47,336 bases of DNA from Streptomyces sporangiiformans (GCF_005768555.2 NZ_VCHX02000135.1:25102-72437); one strand, 5' to 3'. Shown: positions 8,132 through 16,887, counted from the first letter of the stretch. Notes: a model not told the origin generated them from the sequence alone. Numbers and translations are program-made.

Positions 8132-8866
8132 TCACAGACCCAGGCGGGTCGCGATGCCGTCGAGCAGGCAGTCCAGGCCGGTCTCGAATTCCCAGGCCGC
8201 GTCGTCCTTGCGGGCCGCGTGCTGCGCGTATTTCCGGTACGTCGGGTAGCGGCCGGTGTCCATCAAGTACCGCATCTGCGGCGCCAGGCCGCGCCTGGTC
8301 TCGTCGGGGCTCTCCCAGCCCTGCTCCTCCATGTACTGCCGCAGGGCGACCTCGGACCGGGCCGCGCCGTGCACGTAGGCGGTGACCGCGCGGAAGGCCG
8401 CCATCATCACGTCGATGTCGAGGCCGAGCCCGTCGAGCGCGGCCAACTGCCGCTCCGCCACGCCCAGTCGCCTCGGCGTGAGCGCGAAGAGCGGCGACGG
8501 CATCGACCCCAGCCAGGGATGCCGCAGCGTCATCTCCCGCGTCTGCACCGCGAAGGCCCGCAGCACCTCACGCCAGTCGGTCACCTCCTCGGGAACCGAC
8601 AGCTCGGCGGAGACCCGGTCGACCATCAGCGCCCACAGGTCGTCCTTGCCCGACACATGCCGGTAGGCGGCCATGGGCGCGACCCCCAGCTCCTTGGCGA
8701 GACGGCGCATCGTGACGGCACCGAAGCCCTCGGCGTCCGCGATCTCCACTGCGACGGCGGCGATCTTCTGGGGGGACAGGGAGGCACGAGCCGCCGGGGC
8801 GGGGCGGTCCATGCGCTCCCAGATGGTCACCTCCGCCGCCTTCGCGTCCTTCTTCTGGGCTGTCAC
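8132..8866 (-). CDS. TetR-family transcriptional regulator
   Basis: This 244-residue protein has an N-terminal TetR helix-turn-helix (SPQKIAAVAVEIADAEG, then AVTMRRLAKELGVAPMAAYRHVSGKDDLW) from about residue 30 to 78. The alpha-helical ligand-binding part resembles the TetR_C type found with efflux and reductase genes. GTG 8866 is chosen; upstream codons in the same frame run through the palindromic operator and look non-coding. It is divergent from the FMN reductase and MFS exporter and probably represses them, and itself, through the 20-bp palindrome at 8920. Confidence 0.88.
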   Translation of the reverse strand: MTAQKKDAKAAEVTIWERMDRPAPAARASLSPQKIAAVAVEIADAEGFGAVTMRRLAKELGVAPMAAYRHVSGKDDLWALMVDRVSAELSVPEEVTDWREVLRAFAVQTREMTLRHPWLGSMPSPLFALTPRRLGVAERQLAALDGLGLDIDVMMAAFRAVTAYVHGAARSEVALRQYMEEQGWESPDETRRGLAPQMRYLMDTGRYPTYRKYAQHAARKDDAAWEFETGLDCLLDGIATRLGL

Positions 8867-8894
8867 AGCCGGAACACCTCTCCCTCGCAGTGGC

Positions 8895-8964
8895 GTACAT
8901 CGTATCTCTCGGTAGACGGCGTACACATCGATGTGTACGTTGTACGCGAAGCGATACGCCGTAC
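8895..8964. promoter_or_regulatory. Divergent operator region with nested palindromes
   Basis: The centre is CGTACACATCGATGTGTACG (8920-8939), a perfect 20-bp palindrome. It is flanked by an outer inverted pair: GTACATCGTATC at 8895-8906 and the complement of GTACGGCGTATC at 8953-8964, which match at 10 of 12 bases. The two outer arms lie 13 bases to either side of the central site. This layout suggests three half-related binding sites for the TetR protein, or two promoters each bounded by one site. Confidence 0.7.
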
Positions 8965-8982
8965 ACACAAACGAGGGTTTCC

Positions 8983-9591
8983 ATGACCGACACGATGACC
9001 GACACCACCGCACCGCTCCGCATCGCCGTTCTCGTGGGGAGCACCCGCGAAGGCCGTTTCGCCCCCGTCGTCACCAACTGGCTCACCGCCCACCTGGCCC
9101 GGCGCGACGACATGACCGCCGACTTCGTGGATCTGGCCGAGACCCAACTGCCCACCGCGCTCCCGGCGTTCGGCCAGGACCTGCCGCCCGGCAGCGCCGG
9201 ACTGCTCGCCGAGGTGTCACCGCGCCTGGCCGCGGCGGACGCCTTCATCTTCGTCACGCCCGAGTACAACCACAGCTTCCCGGCGTCCCTGAAGAACGCC
9301 ATCGACTGGCACAACGAGCAATGGCACGGCAAGCCGGTCGCCTTCGTCTCGTACGGGGGCCTGTCGGGCGGCCTGCGTGCCGTGGCGCATCTGCGGCCGG
9401 TGATGGCCGAGGTGAACGCCATGACCATCCGCAACACGGTCAGCTTCCACGATGCCTGGAGCCGCTTCGAGGAGTCCGGCGCCGTCAAGGACCCGGCCGC
9501 CGACACCGCCGCGAAGGCGCTGCTCGATCAGCTGGCCTGGTGGGGGCACGCCCTGCGCGACGCCAAGGCCGTTCGCTCGTACGTCGCCTGA
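8983..9591 (+). CDS. NAD(P)H-dependent FMN reductase
   Basis: This 202-residue flavodoxin-like reductase has the phosphate-binding GSTREGRFAPVV near residue 18, and the signature VTPEYNHSFPASLKNAIDW around 85-104 that contacts FMN. SYGGLSGGLRAV completes the flavin site. It starts at ATG 8983 after GAGGG. It is the first gene of a probable two-gene unit with the MFS exporter (28-base gap), divergent from a TetR gene. A role in reducing quinones or azo/nitro compounds, with export of the product or toxin, is plausible but not shown. Confidence 0.9.
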   Translation: MTDTMTDTTAPLRIAVLVGSTREGRFAPVVTNWLTAHLARRDDMTADFVDLAETQLPTALPAFGQDLPPGSAGLLAEVSPRLAAADAFIFVTPEYNHSFPASLKNAIDWHNEQWHGKPVAFVSYGGLSGGLRAVAHLRPVMAEVNAMTIRNTVSFHDAWSRFEESGAVKDPAADTAAKALLDQLAWWGHALRDAKAVRSYVA

Positions 9592-9619
9592 GCCGGCGCC
9601 GGAACCCCTGGGGGGAACC

Positions 9620-11152
9620 ATGGAACAACGTACGGACGAGAAGCCGCCCGGAGCGGCCGCGCGGGAGGAGACCGGCGCCCCGCCCTCCCGGCTCGTCATC
9701 CTCGGCCTGCTGCTCGGCATCGTGCTCGCCACACTCGACGGCACCATCGTGGGGACCGCGCTGCCGACGATCGTCGGCGATCTCGGCGGACTCGAACATC
9801 TCTCGTGGGTGGTGACGGCGTACCTGCTCACCACCGCCGTCTCCACTCCGATCTGGGGCAAGGCCGGCGATCTGTACGGCCGCAAGGGCGCCTACCTCGC
9901 CTCCATCGCCCTGTTCCTCGGCGGCTCGGTGCTCTGCGGACTCGCCCAGGACATGGGGCAGTTGATCGCCTTCCGGGCCGTTCAGGGGCTCGGCGCCGGC
10001 GGCCTCTTCGTGGGCGCGCTCTCCCTCATCGGAACCCTGCTCACCCCCGCCGAGGCCGGCCGCGCGCAGTCGCTCATCGGCGTGCTGCTGCCCGCGGCCA
10101 TGATCGGCGGGCCACTGCTCGGCGGATTCCTCACCGATCAGCTCGACTGGCGCTGGGTGTTCTACGTCAACGTGCCGGTCGGCGCCGTGGCGCTCGCGAT
10201 CATCGCGCTCGGCGTCCACCTGGACAGCACCCCGCGCACCAAGGCGCGGATCGACATCGCGGGGGTCGGACTGCTCACGGCCGGCATCCTCGCCCTCACC
10301 CTCCTGTCGAGTTGGGGCGGGACGACGTACGCCTGGATCTCGCCACAGATCGTCACCCTCGCCGTGATCGGCGCGGCCGCACTCGCCGCGTTCGTCCGTG
10401 TGGAGCGGCGCGCGCCCGAACCGGTCATCCCGCCCCGCCTCTTCCGCGACCGCAACTTCACGCTGGCGCAGGTGCTGAGCTTCGCGACGGGCGCGGCGAT
10501 GCTGGCGGCGGCGAGCTATCTGCCGCTGTACATGCAGTTCGTGCAGGGCATGTCGTCGACCACGAGCGGACTGTTCCTGCTCCCGCTGATGCTCGGCATG
10601 ATCGGGGCCCAGCTGACCATCGGGCGGCGGGTGAGCAACGGCGGCCGGTACCGGATGTACCCGATCGCCGGCGGCGCCCTCGCGACCGTGGGCTCGCTAG
10701 CGCTGCTGACGCTCGACGTCAGCACATCGGCGTGGGCGACCTCCGCGGTGACCCTCGTCCTGGGCGTGGGGGTCGGCTGCCTGATGCAGCCGTCGATGCT
10801 GATCACCATGAACAGCGCCGAGCCCCGCGACATGGGCGCGGCCAGCGCCACGACGACCCTGCTGCGCACCATCGGCGGCTCCCTCGGCGTCGCGGTCCTC
10901 GGCTCCGTCTACGCGGGCCGGATGGCCGCCGTCCTCTCCGACCGACTGGGCAGGGACGGCGAGCGCCTGACCGGCGGTTCCGTCACTCCGGAGCTGCTCC
11001 AGGACCTGCCGGCCACGACCCGGGACACGTTCCGCGCCGCGGTCACGAACGGCCTGCACGGCGTCGCCCTCGGCACGGCGGCCCTGTGCGCCGTCGTCTT
11101 CGTGGCGTCGTGGCTGATCCGGGAGGTGCCGCTACGCGGCCGGGCGGAGTAA
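9620..11152 (+). CDS. DHA2-family MFS multidrug exporter (14 helices)
   Basis: This 510-residue membrane protein resembles EmrB/QacA drug:proton antiporters. Signs are LDGTIVGTALPTI in helix 1 (motif D1 of 14-helix exporters), GKAGDLYGRKGAYL (motif A) near residue 80, RAVQGLGAGGLFVG (motif B), and GGPLLGGFLTDQLDWRWVFYVNVPVG (motif C, given here in part). The C-terminal half includes VSNGGRYRMYP and SATTTLLRTIGGSLG. It starts at ATG 9620 after GGGGGA. It probably exports a toxic ligand of the neighbouring TetR. Confidence 0.92.
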   Translation: MEQRTDEKPPGAAAREETGAPPSRLVILGLLLGIVLATLDGTIVGTALPTIVGDLGGLEHLSWVVTAYLLTTAVSTPIWGKAGDLYGRKGAYLASIALFLGGSVLCGLAQDMGQLIAFRAVQGLGAGGLFVGALSLIGTLLTPAEAGRAQSLIGVLLPAAMIGGPLLGGFLTDQLDWRWVFYVNVPVGAVALAIIALGVHLDSTPRTKARIDIAGVGLLTAGILALTLLSSWGGTTYAWISPQIVTLAVIGAAALAAFVRVERRAPEPVIPPRLFRDRNFTLAQVLSFATGAAMLAAASYLPLYMQFVQGMSSTTSGLFLLPLMLGMIGAQLTIGRRVSNGGRYRMYPIAGGALATVGSLALLTLDVSTSAWATSAVTLVLGVGVGCLMQPSMLITMNSAEPRDMGAASATTTLLRTIGGSLGVAVLGSVYAGRMAAVLSDRLGRDGERLTGGSVTPELLQDLPATTRDTFRAAVTNGLHGVALGTAALCAVVFVASWLIREVPLRGRAE

Positions 11153-11214
11153 CCACCCCACGGAAACCGCCCCACGGGAAACACGGGAAACCGCCCCACC
11201 GCATTCCACGCACG

Positions 11215-11247
11215 GGAAAGGCCCCCGCCACCGCGAGGGCCTTTTCC
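11215..11247 (+). terminator. Hairpin terminator with a short T-run after the MFS exporter
   Basis: The arms AAAGGCCC and GGGCCTTT enclose a loop of about 12 bases, followed by TTTT (the last T's partly in the stem). It is one of few hairpins here with a T-run. The convergent secreted-protein gene ends at 11261. Confidence 0.7.
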
Positions 11248-11260
11248 GCCGCACGCCGTC

Positions 11261-11677
11261 TCACCCGGCCAGCAGCCCCGTCGCCTGCCCCACCGCCGGA
11301 ACGCTCCCCACCGACTCGGCCTGTGCCACCGGCCCCGTCACCATCTGGGTCGACACCGGCTTGAAGTCGGCCACCTGCGTACCGACGCTGTTGTCGAGCG
11401 GGTCGACGCCCGTGCCCGCGAGCGGGTTGGGCTTGAGTTCCGCGACCGCGCCCGTGACCTGCCGGACGCCCTCGACCGGCGCCTGGAGGGCCGTGCGGGA
11501 GTCGACGTCGCCCGGCGAGGTGGACGGGGCTCGGACCACGTCGGCCATGGGCGCGGTGTCCGCGGCGGCCGTGGCCGCGCCCGCCCCCAGGGCTGCCCCT
11601 GCGGTGGTGAGGGCGAGGCCCGCGCGCAGCAGTGCGCGCTGAGCGGTCGGGGTCCGGGGAGCCGCATGTCGTGCCAT
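11261..11677 (-). CDS. Small secreted Ala/Pro/Val-rich protein
   Basis: This 138-residue protein has a clear signal peptide: RAL LRAG basic start, the hydrophobic LALTTAGAALGAGAATA core, and a likely cut after ATAAA near residue 39. The mature part is low-complexity, rich in Pro, Val, Thr and Gly, without cysteines, and ends in VGQATGLLAG. Such proteins are common in streptomycetes; some databases label them ATP-binding without motif support, and I see no P-loop. It resembles the secreted protein ending at 17848, which ends its similar stretch in VPATGLLGG. The function is unknown. Confidence 0.75.
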   Translation of the reverse strand: MARHAAPRTPTAQRALLRAGLALTTAGAALGAGAATAAADTAPMADVVRAPSTSPGDVDSRTALQAPVEGVRQVTGAVAELKPNPLAGTGVDPLDNSVGTQVADFKPVSTQMVTGPVAQAESVGSVPAVGQATGLLAG

Positions 11678-11805
11678 GTTGGTGATGCCACCTTTACTGC
11701 GCAGAGTAATCGGTCAGAGTCACAGGGTAGTTGAGGTGTGACGCGGGTTCCAAAGACGACCCGCGGGGTCGGCCGGGGGCTGTTGATGCCTCACACTGGT
11801 ATCTC

Positions 11806-12441
11806 GTGAGTTCTCAATCTCCGTCATCTGCCCGGGTCGTGCTGTTGTGTGGGCCGTCCGGTTCCGGCAAGTCCCTCCTCGCGGCGCGCTCCGGCCTCCC
11901 GGTGCTGCGGCTCGACGACTTCTACAAGGAGGGCACGGACCCGACGCTGCCGCGGGTGGCGGGGAGTTCGGACATCGACTGGGACCACCCGCTGTCGTGG
12001 GACGCGGAGTCGGCCGTCGCGGCGATCGCCGAACTGTGCCGTACGGGGCGTACGCACGTACCCGTGTACGACATCTCCCTGAGCGCCCGTACCGGCGAGG
12101 CGGCCGTCGACATCGGGCGGACACCGTTGTTCATCGCGGAGGGCATCTTCGCCGCCGAGATCATCGAGCGGTGTCGGGAGACAGGAGTGCTGGGGGACGC
12201 GCTGTGCCTGAGCCGCGGGCCGGTGAAGACCTTCCGCCGCCGCTTCCTGCGGGACCTCAAGGAGGGCCGCAAGTCCATCCCGTTCCTGCTCCGCCGCGGC
12301 TGGCGCCTGATGCGCGCCGAACGCTCCATCGTGTCCCACCAGACGGCACTGGGCGCCCACCCGTGCGACCGGGACGAGGCGCTGGTGCGCCTCGCGGCGA
12401 CCGCCGTGGGACGGGACGTGAAGGCGCGTACGGCGGCATAG
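11806..12441 (+). CDS. Uridine-kinase-like P-loop protein
   Basis: This 211-residue protein starts at GTG 11806. It has a Walker A loop GPSGSGKS at about residues 15-22, then VLRLDDFYKEG, matching the DDFY motif of uridine kinases, and a DWDHP motif (DIDWDHPLSWD) characteristic of that family. FIAEGIFAAEII fits the Walker B strand. A basic FRRRFLRDLKEGRKSI region could be the lid. It is probably a nucleoside or related small-molecule kinase, which would suit the salvage theme, but no operator of that regulon is seen upstream. It is convergent with sigQ. Confidence 0.82.
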   Translation: MSSQSPSSARVVLLCGPSGSGKSLLAARSGLPVLRLDDFYKEGTDPTLPRVAGSSDIDWDHPLSWDAESAVAAIAELCRTGRTHVPVYDISLSARTGEAAVDIGRTPLFIAEGIFAAEIIERCRETGVLGDALCLSRGPVKTFRRRFLRDLKEGRKSIPFLLRRGWRLMRAERSIVSHQTALGAHPCDRDEALVRLAATAVGRDVKARTAA

Positions 12442-12502
12442 TCACGCGGACGGACAGGACCGGGCACACAAGACCGAACACACAAGACCGGACAAGGAAG
12501 AA

Positions 12503-12539
12503 GCGGGACTGGAAGGACCCCCCGGCCCTCCAGCCCCGC
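12503..12539 (-). terminator. Hairpin between the kinase and sigQ
   Basis: A 14-base arm at 12503-12516 pairs with 12526-12539. On the minus strand the two imperfect positions become G-U pairs, so the stem is better as a sigQ terminator than as a terminator for the kinase. The rest of 12442-12660 is C-rich spacer with a short ACACAAGACCG direct repeat near 12463-12495. Confidence 0.5.
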
Positions 12540-12660
12540 TCCCCTTTTCCCCCGTGATCCCCGTGATCCCCCCGGTAGTGCTCCCCCGTTGGTCTCTGTC
12601 CGCCTCCCCCCAGAGTGACGAACAGCCCCCTACTGTTTCCCCCGCGCCTTCGGGCCGCTG

Positions 12661-13443
12661 TCAGGCGACAAGCTCCCCGAAGGACTCCTCCTCGTCACGG
12701 CCGAAGCTGAGGACCTCGTCCTCGCGCAGCCGGCGGAGCGACCGCCAGATGCTGGACTTCACCGTGCCGACACTGATGTCGAGGATCTCCGCGATCTCCG
12801 GGTCCGTGCGGCCCTCGTAGTAGCGCAGGACCAGCATGGTGCGCTGGAGTTCGGGCAGCCGGGCGAGCGCCTGCCACAGGACTGCGCGCAGTTCGGTGCC
12901 ACGCATCGCGTCCGTGTCGCCGGCGGTCTCCGGCAGCTCCTCGGTCGGGTACTCGTTCAGCTTGCGGCGGCGCCACGCGCTGATGTGCAGGTTGGTCATG
13001 GTGCGGCGGAGGTATCCGCCGACCGCGGCCTTGTCGCTGATCCGGTCCCACGCCCGGTACGTCGAGAACAGCGCGCTCTGCAGCAGGTCCTCGGCCTCGA
13101 AGCGGTCACCGGTCAGGTGGTAGGCGGTGGCGTACAGGGAGGCGCGACGCTCCTGGACGTAGGCGGTGAACTCCGCCTCCGACACGGAACGACGTTCCCC
13201 CGTGGCCTCCCCGTGCGCTGCTCCCCCGACGGTGCCGAGAGCGGCTGCCGCCGCGGGCCCCGTGGATCCCCCCACCAGATGTGCGTCAACCACCGTCATG
13301 TACGACCCGGTGTGCTGACGCCCGGTGCCGCGAGCGCACCCCCGCCCGCTCACGGCACCGGACTTCTCGGTGTTTCGCGTAACGTCGTGGAGACGCGTGA
13401 CAACTGCGACTGCGCTAGAGCTGGTGCTGTGCAGCGTGTTCAT
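12661..13443 (-). CDS. sigQ: ECF-type sigma factor SigQ (SigE-family)
   Basis: This 260-residue sigma factor lies divergent from afsQ1, the gene order known for sigQ in Streptomyces coelicolor. Region 2 runs over about 95-160 (ASLYATAYHLTGDRFEAEDLL) and region 4 over about 190-245 (LPELQRTMLVLRYYEGRTD, then the helix-turn-helix SVGTVKSSIWRSLRRLRE). The start at ATG 13443 gives an 80-residue unconserved head; ATG 13299 is a shorter option. In S. coelicolor SigQ is a target of AfsQ1 and acts against its effect on antibiotic production. A candidate AfsQ1 site lies upstream at 13552. Confidence 0.9.
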   Translation of the reverse strand: MNTLHSTSSSAVAVVTRLHDVTRNTEKSGAVSGRGCARGTGRQHTGSYMTVVDAHLVGGSTGPAAAAALGTVGGAAHGEATGERRSVSEAEFTAYVQERRASLYATAYHLTGDRFEAEDLLQSALFSTYRAWDRISDKAAVGGYLRRTMTNLHISAWRRRKLNEYPTEELPETAGDTDAMRGTELRAVLWQALARLPELQRTMLVLRYYEGRTDPEIAEILDISVGTVKSSIWRSLRRLREDEVLSFGRDEEESFGELVA

Positions 13444-13551
13444 CTCGCGCCCCCCGTCGTGGAGTTCCGGTTCCCGGTACTTCTCTTGTGGTGCTTCCTT
13501 GCCTGTGCCGAGAAGCTTGCCGAAGCGACTTCATGACGGTGTCCGCCGACT

Positions 13552-13567
13552 GTCACAGGCGTGCAAC
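13552..13567. promoter_or_regulatory. Candidate AfsQ1 binding site between sigQ and afsQ1
   Basis: The published AfsQ1 pattern is GTnAC-n6-GTnAC. Here the sequence is GTCAC-AGGCGT-GCAAC, which has the right spacing and one mismatch in the second half. It lies about 110 bases upstream of sigQ and 150 bases upstream of afsQ1. Confidence 0.6.
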
Positions 13568-13718
13568 AGGGGTGGGGCCCAGGCGCACCACAGGCTGATC
13601 ACAGAGAAGCGTCGTACGGCTACTCATCCGGCACCGCGGCCCGTACTCACGTGCCCAAGATGTGTGGGAGCGCTCCAACGGTCGATTCGTCGCCATGTCA
13701 TGGGACAGAATGACGTCC

Positions 13719-14396
13719 GTGCCTTCCCTGTTGCTGATCGAGGACGACGACGCCATCCGTACGGCCCTGGAGCTGTCGCTGACGCGCCAGGGGCACCGTG
13801 TGGCCACCGCTGCCACCGGCGAGGACGGTCTGAAGCTGCTGCGCGAGCAGCGGCCGGACCTGATCGTGCTGGATGTGATGCTGCCCGGCATCGACGGGTT
13901 CGAGGTGTGCCGGCGCATCCGGCGCACGGACCAGCTGCCGATCATCCTGCTCACCGCCCGCAGCGACGACATCGACGTCGTGGTCGGGCTGGAGTCCGGG
14001 GCCGACGACTATGTCGTCAAGCCAGTGCAGGGGCGGGTCCTCGACGCCCGGATCCGGGCCGTGCTGCGGCGCGGCGAGCGCGAGGCCAACGACGCGGCGA
14101 CGTTCGGCAGTCTGGTGATCGACCGAGCGGCGATGACGGTCACCAAGAACGGCGAGGATCTGCAGCTGACGCCCACCGAGCTGCGGCTGCTGCTGGAGCT
14201 CAGCCGCCGCCCCGGACAGGCCCTGTCCCGCCAGCAGCTGCTGCGGCTTGTGTGGGAGCACGACTACCTCGGTGACTCGCGGCTCGTCGACGCCTGTGTG
14301 CAGCGGCTGCGCGCGAAGGTGGAGGACGTGCCGTCCTCGCCGACACTGATCCGTACGGTGCGGGGCGTGGGATACCGGCTGGACACTCCTCAGTGA
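13719..14396 (+). CDS. afsQ1: Response regulator AfsQ1 (OmpR/PhoB type)
   Basis: AfsQ1 is the DNA-binding partner of AfsQ2 and controls antibiotic production and nitrogen-related genes in S. coelicolor. With GTG 13719 as start it has 225 residues, the usual length; ATG 13710 would add three. The receiver domain shows the acidic pair in IEDDD, the phosphorylated Asp52 in LDVMLPG, Thr79 in LLTA, and Lys101 in VKP. The winged-helix domain covers about 125-222 (LTPTELRLLLELSRRPGQAL; RGVGYRL). It overlaps afsQ2 by GTGA and heads a three-gene unit. Confidence 0.95.
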   Translation: MPSLLLIEDDDAIRTALELSLTRQGHRVATAATGEDGLKLLREQRPDLIVLDVMLPGIDGFEVCRRIRRTDQLPIILLTARSDDIDVVVGLESGADDYVVKPVQGRVLDARIRAVLRRGEREANDAATFGSLVIDRAAMTVTKNGEDLQLTPTELRLLLELSRRPGQALSRQQLLRLVWEHDYLGDSRLVDACVQRLRAKVEDVPSSPTLIRTVRGVGYRLDTPQ

Positions 14397-16003
14397 CGAA
14401 GACGCAGGGCAAGCTCCGCGGCTGGGCCGCGGCGCGCAAGGCGATATTGGCGGGCCTGCGGTTCACGAGCCTGCGACTGCGTCTGGTCGTCGTGTTCGGG
14501 CTGGTCGCGCTCACCGCCGCGGTGTCGGCCTCCGGCATCGCGTACTGGCTCAACCGTGAGGCCGTGCTGACCCGGGCACAGGACGCGGTGCTGCGCGACT
14601 TCCAGCAGGAGATGCAGAGCCGCGCGAGCATGCTGGCGATGCACCCGACGCAGGACGAACTGGAAGGCGCCGCACGTCAGATGGCGAACAGCAGCCAGGG
14701 CTTCAGTGTGCTGCTGATCGCCGAGGACGAGAACGGCAAGCCCCTCCGCGCCAACTCCGACCTGGACACCTTCACGCTGGCGGACGTGCCGGCGTCCCTC
14801 CAGAAGGCGGTCAACAAAGAGCAGAAGCTCTCCGCCGGCAACAAGCACGCGTACCACCTGTACTGGCAGCGGACCGTCGACGGCGACAAGCCGTATCTCG
14901 TGGGCGGCGCGAAGGTCATCGGCGGCGGGCCGACCGGCTACATGCTCAAGTCGCTGGAGCCGGAGGCCAAGGACCTCAACTCCCTCGCCTGGTCGCTGGG
15001 TATCGCCACCGGGCTCGCGCTGATCGGCTCGGCGCTGCTCGCGCAGGCCGCCGCGACGACGGTCCTCAAGCCGGTGCACCGGCTGGGCACGGCGGCCCGC
15101 CGGCTCGGCGAGGGCAAACTGGACACGCGGCTGCGGGTGTCGGGCACGGACGAACTCGCTGATCTGTCACGGACGTTCAACCGCACGGCGGAGGCCCTGG
15201 AGAAACGGGTCGCGGACATGAGCGCGCGCGACGAGGCGTCCCGGCGCTTCGTGGCGGACATGTCGCACGAGCTGCGCACCCCGCTGACCGCGATCACAGC
15301 CGTGACCGAGGTCCTGGAGGAGGAGCTCGACGCGGAGACCGGCAGCGTCGACCCCATGATCGAGCCCGCGGTACGGCTCGTCGTCAGCGAGACCCGGCGA
15401 CTGAACGACCTGGTGGAGAACCTCATGGAGGTCACCCGCTTCGACGCGGGCACGGCCCGGCTCGTCCTCGATGACGTCGACATCGCCGACCAGATCACCG
15501 CGTGCATCGACGCGCGTGCCTGGCTGGACGCGGTGGAGCTGGATGCCGAGCGCGGCATCACCGCGCGCCTCGATCCGCGCCGTCTGGACGTGATCCTGGC
15601 GAACCTGATCGGCAACGCGCTCAAGCACGGTGGTTCCCCGGTACGGGTGTCCGTGCGGGAGGAGGGGGACGACCTGCTCATCGAGGTGCGGGACCACGGC
15701 CCGGGCATCCCCGAGGAGGTCCTTCCGCACGTCTTCGACCGCTTCTACAAGGCGAGCGCCTCCCGTCCGCGCTCCGAGGGCAGCGGTCTGGGCCTGTCCA
15801 TCGCCCTGGAGAACGCGCACATCCACGGTGGTGAGATCACCGCCGCGAACTGGCCCGAGGGAGGCGCGGTGTTCAGCCTGCGTCTGCCGCGCGACGCCTC
15901 CGTACTGACCGGCCAGGACCGGGAGGACGGGGCGCGCGGGGGCCCCGGGGAGAACACGGCCGAGTCCCGCGAGGGCAAGGGCTCCGAGGGGGTCTCGCGA
16001 TGA
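14393..16003 (+). CDS. afsQ2: Sensor histidine kinase AfsQ2
   Basis: This 536-residue membrane kinase has a first helix at about 31-52, an extracytoplasmic sensor region at 55-195, a second helix at about 198-220, HAMP at 221-273, and the dimerisation domain with phosphorylated His292 in FVADMSHELRTPL. The catalytic domain has the N-box NLIGNALKHGG, the G1 box DHGPGIP, the F-box FDRFYKA and the G2 box GSGLGLSI. A low-complexity Glu/Gly/Arg tail ends the protein. It overlaps afsQ1 at the start and the lipoprotein gene at the end, so all three are probably co-translated. Confidence 0.95.
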   Translation: MTKTQGKLRGWAAARKAILAGLRFTSLRLRLVVVFGLVALTAAVSASGIAYWLNREAVLTRAQDAVLRDFQQEMQSRASMLAMHPTQDELEGAARQMANSSQGFSVLLIAEDENGKPLRANSDLDTFTLADVPASLQKAVNKEQKLSAGNKHAYHLYWQRTVDGDKPYLVGGAKVIGGGPTGYMLKSLEPEAKDLNSLAWSLGIATGLALIGSALLAQAAATTVLKPVHRLGTAARRLGEGKLDTRLRVSGTDELADLSRTFNRTAEALEKRVADMSARDEASRRFVADMSHELRTPLTAITAVTEVLEEELDAETGSVDPMIEPAVRLVVSETRRLNDLVENLMEVTRFDAGTARLVLDDVDIADQITACIDARAWLDAVELDAERGITARLDPRRLDVILANLIGNALKHGGSPVRVSVREEGDDLLIEVRDHGPGIPEEVLPHVFDRFYKASASRPRSEGSGLGLSIALENAHIHGGEITAANWPEGGAVFSLRLPRDASVLTGQDREDGARGGPGENTAESREGKGSEGVSR

Positions 16004-16692
16004 CCTCGCGGAGCATATGGAACGCATGGGGCGTACGGCGGCTGTGTGCCGGACACTCGACGCGGGCCGCCCGCCGGGCGCGGACCGCACGCCGGACGCG
16101 TACCGCCCTGCTCGCCGTGCCGTTGCTGGCGGTGGTGCTGGCCGGGTGCGGAATCCGTTCGACCGAGGTGCCGACCGAATTCGGGCCCGCACCCTCCCGG
16201 GTGCCGTGCACGCTGTCCGGCCCGGACCTCGGTACGCAGTCCTCGCGCGGGATCCTCGTCCAGGTGTTCCTGCTCTGTTCCTCGCAGCTGGTGCGGGTCG
16301 ACCGGACCGTGCGGATCGCCGGTGGCACGGCGGACACGGACCGCGTGCGCGCCGCACAGGCGCTTCTCGACGAGCTCACCGAGAACCCGTCGGACATCGA
16401 GAAGGAAGCGGGCTACACGACGAACGTGCGGGAGGGTCTGACGGTCACCGGGCCGCGCCCGGACGACCCGGAGGACGCGCTCCGTCTGAGCACCGAGCCG
16501 TCCGCCCTGACGTCGTACACGCTGGCCCAGGTCATCTGTACCTTCAGCGTCTCGGCCGCCGCGTCCGACGACGGCACGGTCACCCTCGGTGGCCCCGGGG
16601 CGGAACCCGTGCGCCGCTACGAGTGCACGGCGGATGTGCGCTCCCGGCCGGGCACGGAGACCCCGCCGTCGACGGAGGTCGACCGCAGCTGA
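16000..16692 (+). CDS. Lipoprotein of the afsQ operon
   Basis: This 230-residue protein has an unusually long basic N-terminal region (many Arg, residues 1-34), a hydrophobic segment, and a lipobox VLAGC with the lipidated cysteine near residue 50. The mature part has four further cysteines, which could form disulfides outside the membrane. The ATGA overlap with afsQ2 puts it in the same operon, so it may modulate the AfsQ2 sensor domain (inference). There is no recognised catalytic domain. Confidence 0.85.
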   Translation: MTSRSIWNAWGVRRLCAGHSTRAARRARTARRTRTALLAVPLLAVVLAGCGIRSTEVPTEFGPAPSRVPCTLSGPDLGTQSSRGILVQVFLLCSSQLVRVDRTVRIAGGTADTDRVRAAQALLDELTENPSDIEKEAGYTTNVREGLTVTGPRPDDPEDALRLSTEPSALTSYTLAQVICTFSVSAAASDDGTVTLGGPGAEPVRRYECTADVRSRPGTETPPSTEVDRS

Positions 16693-16761
16693 GGCGGGGC
16701 TGAGGCCGGGGCTGAGGCGGGGCTGAGGCCGGGGCTGAGGCCCGGGGCTGAGGCCGGGGCC
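16688..16761 (+). repeat. Tandem GGGGCTGAGGC minisatellite
   Basis: Six to seven copies of a unit close to GGGGCTGAGGC or GGGGCTGAGGCC follow one another. The first copy contains the stop codon of the lipoprotein. The 11- and 12-base units alternate, giving a higher-order period of about 23. Confidence 0.8.
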
Positions 16762-16887
16762 GGGGGCCTGGATGGCGCCTGGCGGACGCTCGGCGGGTGC
16801 CCGCCGTGTGGCATACGCCTCACCCGTGCGGGCCAAGCACTTCGGACACGCGGAACCGATCCTGCCGAAGGCCGCGTCTTGGGTGGC

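Noticed and set aside
13299..13443. ATG 13299 as the sigQ start
   Set aside because: It is possible, but the longer form from 13443 is kept because its N-terminal sequence matches my recollection of SigQ. The choice remains uncertain.
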